The notes below the pieces were generated by a model. The model was not told where the DNA came from. It saw nothing but the letters and a program-made list of their open reading frames with translations, and did no database searches. Below are positions 12,768 to 26,200 of a stretch of 64,000 bases of DNA, piece after piece; position 1 is the first letter of the stretch; each line of letters starts with the position of its first letter. The stretch is taken from positions 186,001 to 250,000 of the forward strand of contig NW_021940919.1 of the NCBI RefSeq assembly GCF_004337985.1, in the 5' to 3' direction. Made by a program: the position numbers and the translations under genes. Source of the stretch: Pyricularia pennisetigena. Its lineage: Eukaryota > Ascomycota > Sordariomycetes > Magnaporthales > Pyriculariaceae.

Positions 12768-15700
12768 CATTGTGTTTACATACCCATTGGAGTTGCCACA
12801 GACGAGCACCCTGTAGCTGAAAAGAAAATTTCATGTTGTCATCTATCTCTAGCGCAGAGTGCGTTCCCATCGGTTCAAGTTCGGACGGGTGACAAAAAGG
12901 CTCATGGCAGAAAAGAACCACTATACCATCATCCAATGGCAAGTTAATCGATACAAGAAGCAATTGAGATCGAAAGAACCCCATGTTGGACTGTTCGGAC
13001 CAAAAAGAATAGAGGCTCAAGGCCTCCCATGCTCCGATGGGCGCACCGCTGCTGCATCCTGGAGCCGGTAGATCTAGGTTCATCTACAGTACATCTTGAC
13101 CCCGTGGTGACAGGCTGTCTTCTGTCGCTGGAACCCCGTCGTCAGCAAGCAACATCCCGCTCACATCGTTAGCAGGCATGCTCGAGGAGCCCTGCCCTGC
13201 AGACGTTTTGCAGCTCTTTTAGCCACCCGCGCCCACATCCATCTCATCCCGCCGCGGCGGTTCTGGGTGGGCTGGATTGACAAGGTGGGAAGGAAAGACA
13301 AGGACCGAGGTGGAGGGGAGGGGATAACTGCTAGGTTGTATCGTAGTAATGCGGGCTGCCCCTGTGGCTGCTTGTGCATCCATCCGTCCTCCCATCCTAT
13401 CCCATCCCATCCTGCGCTGCCTACCCTCCTTTTCCAGAGCTGCGGGAAGCTCTTTTCGTCCCGCCCACACTGCACATATTGTACCGTATTGTATGAGCCT
13501 TGCTCCGGTTCCCTGTTCTATGCATCCCAACAGCGGCCCTCGGAGACTTTCCCACCCACGACTCCCAGCGAACACCAAGTATAGTAGGTATCCAAAAATT
13601 CCCCAAACGAACCACACCAGGTCTCTGGATCTGGCCAAGCAATCCCATGCATCTGATTTTTGTGCAATGGATCCTCGACAAGGGGGCACCTCGCATCTTG
13701 CCGAGTATTTAAAAAACAGGTGAAGTATAAAAACTCAAAGGGGCTCAGTCGGTGACTGTACTGAACATGATCGCGATTATTGATCCTATAAATGTCATGA
13801 GCCAAGCGACCATCACGGTCAGACCGATAATCCCTCGGGTGAGGCCTCGACGACTCGCTCACAGGATAATAAAAAATTAAAAAATAGAAATTTGCAACTG
13901 ACGGGCGGCCGGGGAGATCAATTCGCCGAAGGTTGACTCTTTGCATTAATTAAGATCGGGGCTTTACTTCAAACATAAGGTATCAACATGCGTAAAGTAT
14001 TAGGCGGCAGCAATTTTCGATGACAAACAATTTGTTCGAATCTCTGTGGACCGGGGGTGTATCCTTATGCAGACTAGCGCAGCCTCCAAGGCTACGTCAC
14101 TTTCTATTAGCAAGCAAATTTCCAATCTGTAAACCCTCGCTATTCGTAGATCACTTTGGCCACGGCGGCCGGCAGGTTGCATCAATCTTTTGCCTCGTTT
14201 GGGTTGTCGGTCAGGTCTCAATGCCACATGTAATATGATCAATATTACTAAAATAACCCTAACTTGCCAAACTTGATGCTCTCAATCAGAATATGCCAAA
14301 AACTACGCGGCTGCGCCATAAAAATAAGAGGTTGTATAGAAGATCTTCAGGCGTACAAGTTGCTATCCAAACTCAAACCTTTGATTTTGTGTATTTGCAA
14401 TACTACTCGAGATTGAAGTTCCCTTGTTCCTTGCATTTTTAATGTAACCCAATGTACCCTCTGTCAAGGTTCCAGTTGACTTGGTAGTATTTGTGTACTA
14501 GAAAGGCATCCGTACTGCGGCAACCATTACCTTGCACATCCAGACACAACCAAGATGTTTACCACACGAGGTTCCATTTGATAGTGCAACTTGGATGGGT
14601 CCGGATACCGTTCCGCACAGTTTTTGATTATGAATATTGACTGTATCGGGGCCCCCTTGAAATTGTTGGCCGACCCACTTAGAGAATAGAATCCAAATCG
14701 CTTAGGGTACAGAAGCATCGCCTCACTGAAAGTATACCTACTATACTGTTATTGGTAGCCAATGGTAACCCTGCATGGTGAACAACCACCAACATAACCA
14801 CCTCTGTGAGTTAACTTGCAAGCTTGATACCGCCTGCCCTCTAGACTTCCAACAAACCAAGTTCTAGGCAAGGGATTCAACGTCACCTCTCTGGACCGAT
14901 CTAGCGTCGGCTATGGATATTTGCTGCGGGATTTTTCAACCTCGCGGGTCATCAAAGCCACACAGAAATGCTGCACAGTACTGTGCTGTACTGCAGGTTT
15001 TCATTTCTCTTCGTCGAATGTGGCAGGAAGCGGGTCATTAAACTTAAAGGAGCGGGTCTGGTGCTAAATACGGTAATCGGAGTGGTTCCGGCAAAAGAGG
15101 CCTTTGATACCTTAATTACGCGTGGAAACAAATGATTTCGCAGCCGAGATACTGCTACTGTATGGGGGGGAAATACCAGACACCAGTAGATGCATCTCGA
15201 AATGAAAGGCCCAGCAAAGTCACGCCATTTGGGAAACTCGTACACAGATCTTAATTCCCTTTCCAATGCAAAAAAGGAGATGCCGATGCCCCTGAGAGAC
15301 TTTTCGGTAACCGACGTGGTATCAGTTCCACGATCTAAACTTTGTTGAGAGGAGACACTTCCCCTCCCTTTCTCTCTTACCACACTCTCGAAGAACTTTT
15401 CGGGCTTTTCACTCCGTGCAGGAAGATGTAGCAATGTGCAAGGTACGTACCACCTTTTGCCGCGGACCCGTTCACGTAAAATATGCCTTAATAGGAAACA
15501 GGCCTTTTGGTCGATGGAAAGTTCGACGCGTCTGGATCCACACCACACACCCCCCACCCCCACCCACACGCACAACACCACCTTGTTGCTGCCCAATCAT
15601 TCGCGTTTTCTTTTTTTCGTTTTTGTTTTCTTTTTTTTACCTTTGGAACTCTTCTTCGGTACAAAGTTTCCATCCGCACTTTTAGACGGATTTGCACCCA

Positions 15701-18172
15701 CGCGCTGCGTAACACACAGGCGAAGAACATACCAGTACCTGTGGTATTGGTACCGGTGTGTGCCTCGGACTTTGACCGGTGTTGGGTAGTGCGGTGTGAC
15801 GAGATTTATCTTCCCCTCATACAAAAGCGAAGTCTTCTTTGGTTACATCATATCCTCAAGTATCTTCTTCCTACTTAAAACATCCGAATTAGCGTCAACC
15901 CGTCGGCTTCTTTTATGCCTTGTAAGTCGAGTCCCTCCCACGGAGTTGGACACTTCATTCATGTCACCACCGAATCACATCAAACCTATTCTCCAACAAA
16001 ACACAACCGACGCCCCCAAAAGCAATGGCAAGGCACCCACCCCATCTCTCAGAAACCTGGCCAACCTTGATGGAGCAGTCAGGGGGTTGGCCCCCAATTC
16101 TTTTGGGTAGTATCCATGGGCCCCTTGCGTGCAGCATGGTTTCCCCAAGCTGGATCCCAACCACTCTTTTTCTTTTTTTTTCTTTTTTTTTTCGTCTTTC
16201 TTCTCTACTACCTGACCATGTTTCCAATAGTACCCATTCTATTATACAGTACCACCATTCTAATATTGCGCCCCTGTTTCAAGCAACAAGCACCACGACT
16301 TATGCAAGCATGACCATGAATCGTGGACCGCCACGGCAGATATTACCACCGGGTAACAAACAAAACGGCTTGACGCGTCCTTCTGACAGTCATGACTTGT
16401 TTACTTTGCTCAAATGTCAAAGATTGATGAATGGTATGTATGGTTTGCAAATTATACTTTGTCTTGCATTATGGCGATCTTCCTTTCTCATTCCACGTTC
16501 AGACAAGACCGGGGCCGCTCCTCGTCACAAAAGTCATAGATAGAACAAGTTGACCGCGTTTCCCCTTCCACGGACTCCCCGGAAGACTTGGTGTGGATGG
16601 TTGCCGTTGTTGAGAGGAGGACCACAGGGAAGTCCGCGGGACTTCCCTGTTCGCCCCAGAATAGACCGCGCGCACTACCATGATCAGCCTTACGGAGCTC
16701 ACAGGCACTCCTTGTCTTTAAAGTCCCTGTTGTTCAATAGGACTTGTTATAGCTCCTCCAGTTCTAGAACAACTTTGGAGAGGAAGCCTGCTACTACGCT
16801 CTACATGTTTTGGCGCGCAGAGACGCCTTGACAGATCTGATGCCTGTAAATTCAACTTATTTCTTGTCTCGGCGCCCTATTCTTTTTTGGCGGGTTCTGA
16901 CAAGGACCACGATCAGTCCAACGTCTAATCGGATTGTTTGAATCATATTGTTATCAGTATAGCAGTTGCGCGGGGGATAGCGTGCATGATCAGCACCCCT
17001 ATTTCGGTTTCATTCACCATCAACTGCTGTATACCTACACCAGTTGCTCTTCTTGCCTGTCTTTACCCACCAAAGGAAGAGAGACCATGCCAAACCCCCA
17101 CACTTGACCACACGAGCTATGAGCCAAGGGGCTGGATGGGGGTTGGCGATCTTTGTTTCGATTGGCTATTCAGCCTCGGACGAACTACAGTATGTATGGC
17201 TGGCCCCTTCATCACTCAAAAGCTGAAGCTGAGCCTCCCCTTATTCGGGATTTGAACACGGTTGTTGTACTAGCCGGCGAAAAGCTATTTCTCGCAAGGT
17301 GATATCTAGTGGGTCAATGATTGTGATGAGAACACTGAACGGGAAAAAAAAGCCCCTTTGCTGCTTTGACCGCCAAACATCAGTGGGCTATGTTGCTATA
17401 TGGTATGAGCTGGCAAGAAAGCGCTTGGCGAGATATGCGGCGGTGTTTGCCCGTCAAGCGCGGTTGTCCCTCCCCATGTTTGCTTTCCTCCTTGCCTCTG
17501 CATGATCACGAAGCCACACGGGGGGTGGGACAATGCAGGGCTTTTGTTTTTTTTTCTTTTTTCTTTCTCATAGGTAGATTATTGCGCGCGTGGCTGTCCA
17601 ATCGCGACATTTCGATCCTCACCGCCAACAAGGCCATCAATGAAAGCGAAAAATCGATATCTACTGCATCTGTAAAAATTTGTTTGCCTATTATTTTTTC
17701 TTGAGTGGTAAGCGTTGGGCGGTTGTCTCCGGGAACACCCCACCCGTTTTTGTTTGTTTTGTTTGCTTCTTGCTTTTGTTCTTTCTTCTCTTACAGGGTC
17801 ATTTTGTTTCTCCCTATCCGCAATGTCTTTGCCCTGCCTGCTTGCCACTCGTTTCTCTAATCCCTATTGCCGTCATCGTTTTATTTTTCTTTCCAGCCTC
17901 CTCATCCTTCACGCGTCAAATAGACTAGCGAAAGGATTGTGCGTGCGAGCAGTCACTTTTTTTTTTCCTTTGTTAGAAAAAAAAAATAGTCCGTGTGATA
18001 TCTGGCGTAGTGTGCGTTTGCTTGGCTCGCGCAAAACGCCTCGGTCCCGCGTGGATTCAACCTCCTCACTTTCCCGGAATCCACTTTCCGGTTGCCCCCC
18101 CTCTCTTTCCTCTACGGAGTTACTCTCTCTGCTCGGTCTGGAACATGTACTGTTGCTGCAGCCTGCCGCCTC

Positions 18173-18198
18173 TTTTTTTTTTTTTTTTTTTTTTTTTT
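18173..18198. repeat. Poly-T tract
   Basis: About 26 consecutive T residues within a CT-rich stretch. Confidence 0.85.
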
Positions 18199-20294
18199 AT
18201 ATTCAGGTATATTTTATTTTTATTTTCATCTCTCTCGGTTCTCTGTTTTCTTTCACCGCCGGGGACATATACGCATCCGGAACGGTAAACCGTGTAGCGT
18301 GTAATGGGTGTATTTTTTTTTTAATCCATTTCAAATATAAATAAAATACAATAAAAATAGGCTTGCTATTTCTTCTGTCCTGTGGCTGGGATTCCTGACG
18401 CATGCAGGTTTGAGCACATAGAAACTAGGTAAGTAACTGCAACGGCCAGTGAGGCTGTACCGTACCCGTTGTTGTTCGCCGCGAGGCATGCATCATCGCA
18501 GTTCTCATGTCGTTTTGTCGTCGTCCGGCAGTCAAACCTGCATCCGCCGGCGAGCTAAGACTGGGAGTAGATCAGACAAGACAGGCACAAGGTCAAGGAG
18601 GACCCCTTGAGGCCCTTTTTCCTCGCTTCCCGCAAGGGGAGGGGTGGGCGCGGGCGTGTAGGCAGTCAGCACCAAAACAGCCAAGTAGGGCCAGACTCGA
18701 GCCCAACAAACAGCAAGGCTACCACGAGTTGATATCCCTTCAAGAGCCTGTGGTCCTTGCAATTTTTTTTCTTTTTTTTTTTTGGTGGTCTGCATGTCCT
18801 GGTGGGTTTTCTTTCTGTTTCTGGATCAAGGAGTCCCTCCCTTACAGCAAACCCATAATTAAGTGGACAGTATGGAAACCCCATCCACTCCAACTGTAGC
18901 ATTGCATCGTATTTTGACTTTTTTGTGTTCTAATTGGGATTGAGTTTTTCTTTTATTACAGGACATGTGCTTCGACGCTGAACCTTCTCACCGTCGCGTC
19001 GCGAGATCCCATACTTCGCGTAGATCATCGCGTCTGGGTATTATTTTTCTTTGATTTTAGATTTTTTTGAATTTTTTTTTCTATTTTTTTCTCCAACTTT
19101 TCTTGAATAATTCACCGTCGCGTATGGCCGTGGAGAAAAATTTTACTACGCGACCGATAGGCGAGCCCTGGTTTGTAGTGATGATGCATGGTGGTTGCAG
19201 CCTGTACGGCTCACCGATGTGCCATTCGCTCCTAGATTTGGCAGTCGGAGAATAAATTTCATGTTCTGTTGGATTCTATTTTGGCTGAAACAACTTGTAC
19301 TGGCGAAAAGAGGGAGTGAGGAGAGAGGATAGGTGATCAATAGCCAAGGCACAGGCACACCAACACAGAAGAAATGTGGCTGGCTGAACACCCACAAACA
19401 CATTAAAATGAGAGAGAAAATAATAATAATAAAAGTAAAAATAATAATATTAATAATAGAAAATTTGCTCATTTTATTCGATAGATGCAAAAGGATTTGC
19501 TACGCTCTCGGGCAAATGGCTCGCCCGCTTGACCGCCTCTGGTCGATGATGATTCGATAATGGGTTACTTTGCCTTGGCTTTTTTTTTTTTTTTTTTCCT
19601 CTCCAGAATTGGGATGACGAGCTAGGGAGCTTCCGCGATCATGACATGACATAACATTCAGTAGTCGGCGAACCGTGCAATGTTAATGGGAGTGAGCTGT
19701 GTGGTGTTAATCTCGGGGAATCAGACAAGGACCTACCAACAGACACAAGTAATTATATCATTATCAGCATTATTAACAGTCCAATCTCTGTCATCATGTA
19801 TCATCCCGTAGCCTCCTCACCATTTTGTACTTGTATCTGTTTGTGGAACACAAGAAGAGATGAGCTTTCTGGTATGTGTGTAGTACAACCGAGAAGAATT
19901 TGAACACGCCTCGCAACTCTTAGGTGTTGCCACCTTAGAGTCTAGCTTTGCCAGTGACGCAACACAATCTTGTTGTTATTTTTATTCTTGTGCTCGATGT
20001 TATCGTGAGCAGGCTCCACAGCACTATGAGGCACCCGCGACGTAACAAGAAAGCAATTGGGGGCGTGCCACACCAAGTAAAGTAGTCTGTGATGTACCTA
20101 AGATATGTGCTAGTCCAAGGTACCTATGTATGTGGTTTTCCCCCTGTGAAACCCCCTATGTATACACTAGTACCTCGCACTCGCACACACGAGCTTTACA
20201 GCTGCCTGAGTGAGTAGCCGGGGTATGTACCTAGGTCAGGAGCATAGAATCGTTTACCCTCCCATGGCCGCACAGAGATCTGACGTGGTACGAA

Positions 20295-20296
20295 NN

Positions 20297-20340
<44 letters not shown>
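20295..20340. other. NN assembly gap beside a 44-nt poly-A
   Basis: Two ambiguous bases (20295-20296) are followed by 44 A residues. This marks a homopolymer the assembler could not resolve, so local length and continuity are unreliable here. Confidence 0.95.
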
Positions 20341-20342
<2 letters not shown>

Positions 20343-21618
20343 GTGACGGGTGTGATTCCTCCCTGTCGGATCTGAACAAATCATCCCCGAGGGGAAGGGG
20401 GGCGCAGTGCGGACCGTAGTTTCCTGGTTGTGCTTCTTGTCCGACGACGAGCCAATCGCGCAACTTCCCCCGTCGCAAGACTCTTTGTTTCTGCATAGTG
20501 GTAGGTCAAATACAAGTTTGTCGGGTGCGACGTTGGCGGTGCCTAGGCTGCCATTGGGTAGAGGTTGAAGGGACTATAAGCAGGCTACCGACAGGTGGCG
20601 CCTCTCGGATGTGCAAAAGTCATTTCCCATCGGTGGTTGGAAATCTGGCCAGCACAGGTGGCGATGATTACGAAGTAATGATATCCATCTATGTACGTGT
20701 GCTTGCGCGGAAGAGATGCCGATGGTTTCGTGGGGAGTATCCGTCTAAGGGGAGGTACGGCGGATGCCAACATGTAACCTAGTGCGACGATAATAGGAGT
20801 TTGTGTATTTGCGACTATTTACGAAAAGTCCGCTTGAGCATATGAACCGGCAAATTACGCGGCACTAACGAGTATCCTAACTTTGGCTGCTGCATAGATA
20901 GCGAGTGTTGGCATTGCTGCATTGTTTTGTTGTTGTGTTTTGAAAGATATGTCCAGGAAATACCATATTGCTATTACTGGAAATATGACTTCTTCACCAC
21001 ATTCCAAATCCACGAGGCCGATGAAGATATATAACCAAGTGACTGTAGCAACAATATCGTTGCGAGGACTCGTTTATTGTAGGGAAATGATGTATAAAGT
21101 AATGACGTGCTTGTGTACTTCGAGGATTAGACTTTGCCCGTGAAGGTATGAAGATAAGTATATAGATTAACAAGAGCCTTCGTATAGCATAAATAACTAT
21201 GGTATGAAAGGCCGGGTCAATCGTTTGACAGGGAATGAACAGAACGCCTCAATGATGCTCACATGAGTGATGGGAACATACTACGATAAGCATCGTGTAG
21301 TCACTACTTCCAAATAAGCTCGCCCCCACTGCAGAGAATAATCGAGGAAGACATAACATAATTCATCATAGCCTCTCCGTTATTCCTTCTTGAAGTCAAA
21401 CGCGCAATATCGAGCCATGACACCGGTGGTCATTCGCACCCCTTGAGTGATATCATGCCAGCAGCAACACGTACTCCTCAGTATACCGACTTCGAATAAC
21501 ATCCCACCACTCAAGCGAAAGCCCATACGCATGTCGGAAACATACAGCCCCAGGCTTCAGCAAAAGTCTGAAATGTAAACGTCTTTCCTCGCCAAAATCT
21601 GAAAGTCATCTGCCTCGC

Positions 21619-22689
21619 CTAGCCATCAGTGGCATCAGGCCCGAGGACGTAACGGTAACGGTGCCCCTCATACATGTATGCGAGCTGCCGCATCAGCCGG
21701 GACCAGGTCAACATCTGTCCGCTACCAGGAGCCTCCATCATGTCCCGGGCAAGTTGTGCATGCAACGTCGGGCACCAGGCTTTGAAGCTGTCGATGGTCC
21801 ACCACAAGACTTCACGCTCGCGCTCGTCACTGATAAAGAGAGCCGAAAAGAAAAGATTTCATCTTTCTGTCAGCACACTTAATAGGCAGGAGAAAAGAAA
21901 ACAGTGTTACTGCTAGAGGAAGGGGGCTAATATCATACCGTGGCGTGGGACACTCGGCCCTGAGATAGCGGTTGCGCAGAAACAGAAGCTCCTGCCTGTA
22001 CTGCTGGACTGTCCTGTAGCCATCTTTCTTGATCTCTCGTAAACGTCTCCTTGTATCATCCAGGGCCCAGGTGGAGAGCCGCGTAAAGACGTCCTGGACA
22101 GCCTGAAAGTATTGCGCCGGGTCCTCCTCACACGGGTCGAAGCCGCGGAGGACTAACCACTCGTGCACACCCACCAAGGACTGCGACATAAGCAAGAGGG
22201 CCTCGCTGCGCTCCATGCTGCCCTGCCTCTCCTGCTTGGCCTTCATGTCGCTGGCAGCATCGACGCCGCTGTTCGTATGTGACTGATGGGAGTGAACGCT
22301 CGCGCAACGACGGCTCTTCGTGTCAGAAGCCGCTTGGAATGATGCAGGTTGGGAAACCTCAGAGTGATTGGTCTCATCGAAAGATCTCATGGAACAAATG
22401 TCGACTGAGCTCTCGGGTGTCGGGCAGCTGATACATTTCTCCTTATCTTGACTGATGTCTTGGTCTGCTTGGACACCCTCCAGGACGTGAATCAGTCCCC
22501 TGGCAGTGAGTGCCCTGGTTTCCCGCCATCGTCAGTTCCATTTCGTATGCGCATGGCCAGGTCTGTCCAGATCATATGGATTTCACTCTACCGTATGACG
22601 TTTCTCTTCCATTCATCAAAGTTCTCCTCGCCTTCCAGGGCTGGCACATAAGACATGTGATGCTTACAATCTCCCTGTATGAGGGACAT
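21619..22689 (-). CDS. Retrotransposon Gag-like protein, possibly domesticated
   Basis: Three minus-strand exons (22689-22592, 22514-21939, 21829-21619) join in frame to give 294 codons. Intron 1 (77 nt) starts GTAGAG, has CTGAC about 20 nt before the acceptor and ends CAG. Intron 2 (109 nt) starts GTATGA. The start at 22689 is the first ATG; one at 22656 (MSYVPALEG) is also possible. The N-terminal segment ENFDEWKRNVIRALTARGL resembles the opening of copia-type Gag/UBN2 proteins, where a small protein segment is followed by a Trp and a helical stretch. The middle contains a helical, charged region (YFQAVQDVFTRLSTWAL, then RTVQQYRQELLFLRNRY) typical of Gag capsid segments. No CCHC zinc knuckle, protease or reverse transcriptase is seen within 2 kb. 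Could also be an unrelated helical protein. Confidence 0.6.
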
Positions 22690-23285
22690 GTTAGGCAGAG
22701 TGGCAGGTTTGGAAAAGTCTGACCATAGCAGACAAAGCTTCACGATATTCGCAGAGCGTAAGAAGTAGCGAAATCGCCTTTCTAGGTATACTAGAGTCAA
22801 TTGATGATAAAACTTTCAATGGTCATATGGATTTCAGGCCGATAAAAGCTGAAAGAAAAACAACTGGGGATTGGCCAAAGAAACTGTCAAGTGTTAGGGT
22901 CCTGGGAAAGGATTCAGCAGCCCAGGCAGTAGGCAAACTGAAGGTTGAAGTGAGAGGAAAGTGAGAAAATGCGACGTAAGAAACTCGGTCTGTCTGGAAG
23001 CAAAGTCACAATGCCACACGCAGAGGTTTTTTTTCCCCCTTGTCTTTGTGTTAAAGCTACGCAAGACTACACAACGCACCAATATCATTCCCCCCCGAAA
23101 GATGGCAATGGCCAACATGAAAAGGTCTCACTCAAGCATGAAACTCGTCTATTGGAACCGCGGTGTTGACTTCTTGGAGCAAATTGACCGCATGTGTAAT
23201 GCATTTGTTGAGGACAGTTCCAAAACAGGCCCCAGAAGTAAGGAAGCCATAAAATATACAGCAATAATGGCAAAATGCCTGATTT
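22690..23285. other. Intergenic region, no gene seen
   Basis: Spacer between the Gag-like gene and the 3' end of the RQC2 homologue. No gene or clear long terminal repeat was recognised. Confidence 0.6.
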
Positions 23286-26200
23286 CTATCGCTTCTTGGA
23301 TCCCTTTCCTCCCTTACCACCACCGCTACCGCCTCCACTCGCACCGCCAGTCATCATGATTTTGACCTTGCCAGCAAAAACGCAGTTCATGGCTTCCTCA
23401 GGCTTCAAGCTTTTGATGAGAGCTACTTCACGTGGCCACATGCGCTCGGTGTCTGATGCTTGCTCGTCCATGACACCCTTCTTGGTTGACACGTTCTTCC
23501 AAGCTTCGAGGATCTCCTTGATCGCCTATACAGACGCAGTGTCACGTTAGTGTCGGGGCAGCGAAAGGAAGTTCAATGCGATTCGGACATCATGTTTCGT
23601 ACCTTTCCTTTCTTTTGTGCGCCGGGCTGAAGCTTGACCTTGTACTTGACCTTGCCCATAGCCGCATACGGCGCACAGATGGGGATAGCCTCAAGGATCT
23701 CATCGCCAGGCAACGGGGTACCGACCAAGGTCTCCAAGGCACCAAAATCAAACGAGCCACTCGAGACGTCAGCGTCATCTTCGCCCAGCATCTGCTTTGC
23801 GCGTGCCTTTTCGTGCTCGGCAGCTTCCTTCTGCTGCCGCCTATGCTGCTCTCGGCGTCGTTCTCTTGCGGCCTCAAGAGCCGCCGCCTCTTCTGCCTTT
23901 GCCTTGGCCTCAGCCTCGCGCTTCAGTCTACCTGCAGTGGCGCCCAAGAGCGTCTCGGCTGCGATGCGATCCTCCTCCGTCTGATCTTTGTATTTCTGTG
24001 CTATCTTTTTGGCCTTTCCACGCTGACCTCGTTTCGGCTGGCCTTTCTTTTGTTGAGGAGTTGTAGTTCCAGTCGTGGACAAGGCAGGAGTAGCCGATCC
24101 AGGATGGTTACTGTCTTGTTCTTCAGTCTCCTCGTCAGCGGTAGCTGGTTTCCCATTGTCGTTCAGATTCGCCTCGTTATCATCGGTGGAATCAGGTTTC
24201 CCTGTATCGCTTTCTGTGACATCCAGCTTCGCCATGGCATGTGTGGGTACTGCGGCATCCTCGCCTTCGTTGTCCGAATCACCGCCATCTCTACCGCCTC
24301 CAGATTGCAGAGGATTGGCCCTCGCAAAGTTGGTGTCGTCCTCTGCCTCACCCCCATCGTCATCACTACCTGACTCACGGTCGGCTGCTTGCGCTGGCAT
24401 GTTGTCTTCGAATGGCTTCGTGCTGGACGCCTCAATTGATCCGGTGCCGATTTCGACTGGATCATACACACGATGCTGTTTGGCATGCTTAGACTTGCTC
24501 TCCTCGCTGATCCTGAAGAGAAGGCCAAACCCGATAACAAGAGTTGCAGGAGGTAGCTCATTCTTCTTGCCCTTGATCATGAAACTGCCTGCGGGTAAGA
24601 ATTCACCGGTTGGGGCAGCTTTCGAGACTTGGTCGGCATTGACCCAATATGCTCCCATCGCCGCCTTTCCATCCCATGCATTCGAGGCGCATACAGTCAG
24701 CTGACCGGCCTGCGACAACGTTGATGGTGGTATAGGAGCCTCCGGAGTCCTCGGGTTGTTCTTGATGATTACACTAGGGGCACCGTTCAGGTCTGCATGA
24801 ACATAAACATCACCGCGACCGAGGTGTCGGCGGTAAATCATTTCGTTTTGTTGAGCATCCCGACCGCCCAAGACCAGATATCCATCCGAAGATATAAACC
24901 ACAAATACTTTTCGAACCACATCTGGTGGCGAATTGGCTGTATGACTGGTTTTTCTTGTTTCAGCCCTTTCTGTAGTTCTCGCGTGATCTTTTGCGTGGC
25001 ACTCTTGAGAGCAAGGGAAGATTGCTGAATGGTCTTCTCTCGTTTCTCAGCCGCACTGCGCTTTTGGTCGTAGTACTCTCCCGCGTTGCCCCAGGGCGAC
25101 AAATTGAGTTTGATATCCACCTCCAACTCTTGCTTTGGAGGCTGTTGCGATTTTGCGTCAACCTCATCATCATCGTCGGACACGGTCGAGTCTGTCTCGT
25201 AGCCTTCGTCGACACCATCCTTGGAATCATCCTCCTCTTCTTCGCCGATGCGCAAAGTAATGGTATTGTTGGCAAGGTCCATGGGTAGCTTGATGATGGC
25301 AGCAACCGGGTTGTTCCGCTTCTGTTCCCTCTCAACCAGTTTGTTGATGTCAACCCAGTCCATACCATTCTCAAGCAGACCAATGACAGCGTCCATGGCC
25401 TCCTGAACCCTCTCTACGTTAGCCTCGATTGCTGCGGCTTTGCGAAAATTGAGCAGTTGGCTTTCTTCCAGCCCCTCTATACGTTTTGCCTGCTCCTCTC
25501 GCGCGGCGTCCAATTTCCTTTTGGCAGCCGCTTCCCTTTCTGTCAACTTGGACTCGAGCTTTTGACCTTCCAGGGATGAAAAGAACTCGTCGACAGTCTT
25601 GTTGAACCCCTCAAACTCGAGAATAACATTAGTAGGGTCACTGGAGAACTGTTTAGGCAAAAACGGTTGAAAGTCCTCATAGAGCAAGTCCTTGCTTGAT
25701 CCAGGAGTAAATGGCTTCACAACGGCTGCTTCTGAAACTTGATCTTTGCTTTGGATACTGGCGGCCCCATTTCTGGACTTAGCTATGATGTAACCCGTGA
25801 TCTGAGCAGAGCTCGTAATGCCAGCCAGAATCTTCCGCGCCTCCTCAAGCGCCTCGAACAGCGCGTCAAAAGTATCATCGTTTTGTAGTATGTCGGCGGC
25901 TTGCGCCTGCGCGTCAAAATTTGTGGATCGGAAAGCATGGTCGACAACTATTGGTGGCAGCTCTGTGATTGTAGTAGCAAGGCCCCTCCTCAGGTCAGTG
26001 CCAGACTTTCGTCCTTTTCTTGTGGCACCAGATACATTAGCTGCCTTCTCGGCAGTCTTGGTGAGGGCATCGCGGAGACGTTGCTTAGTGAACTCGGGAA
26101 CGCCGCCATAATTTTGTCTATTGTCGAGGGAGTAGTTGAGCCCGATGCGCTGAGGTTCTTGACCCTCCCCTTCCTTCACGTTGCGCAGGATAGCCAAGAT

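Larger units (their letters stand above)
5237..21618. other. About 16 kb gene-poor region
   Basis: The first few hundred bases must hold the missing 5' exon and leader of the regulator at 1918-5236. Beyond that I find no reading frame with recognisable protein motifs, no coherent spliced gene, no transposase or reverse transcriptase, and no convincing tRNA. Base composition is mixed and not strongly AT-rich, so it does not look like heavily RIP-mutated repeat DNA. It holds many poly-A/T and CT-rich tracts and one NN assembly gap. It could be long regulatory DNA, a long 5' leader, non-coding RNA, or lineage-specific genes I cannot recognise. Confidence 0.5.

Noticed and set aside
14952..15596. 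214-codon open frame on the minus strand
   Set aside because: No ATG start, Gly/Val/Trp and Phe-rich low-complexity translation, no recognisable motif.
16025..16543. 172-codon open frame on the plus strand
   Set aside because: ATG-led, but the translation contains a CT-tract-derived Phe/Leu run and no conserved features or supporting context.
17225..17262. tRNA-like T-loop on the minus strand (TGTTCAAATCC)
   Set aside because: Flanking bases do not form a T stem and no A box or acceptor stem could be built.
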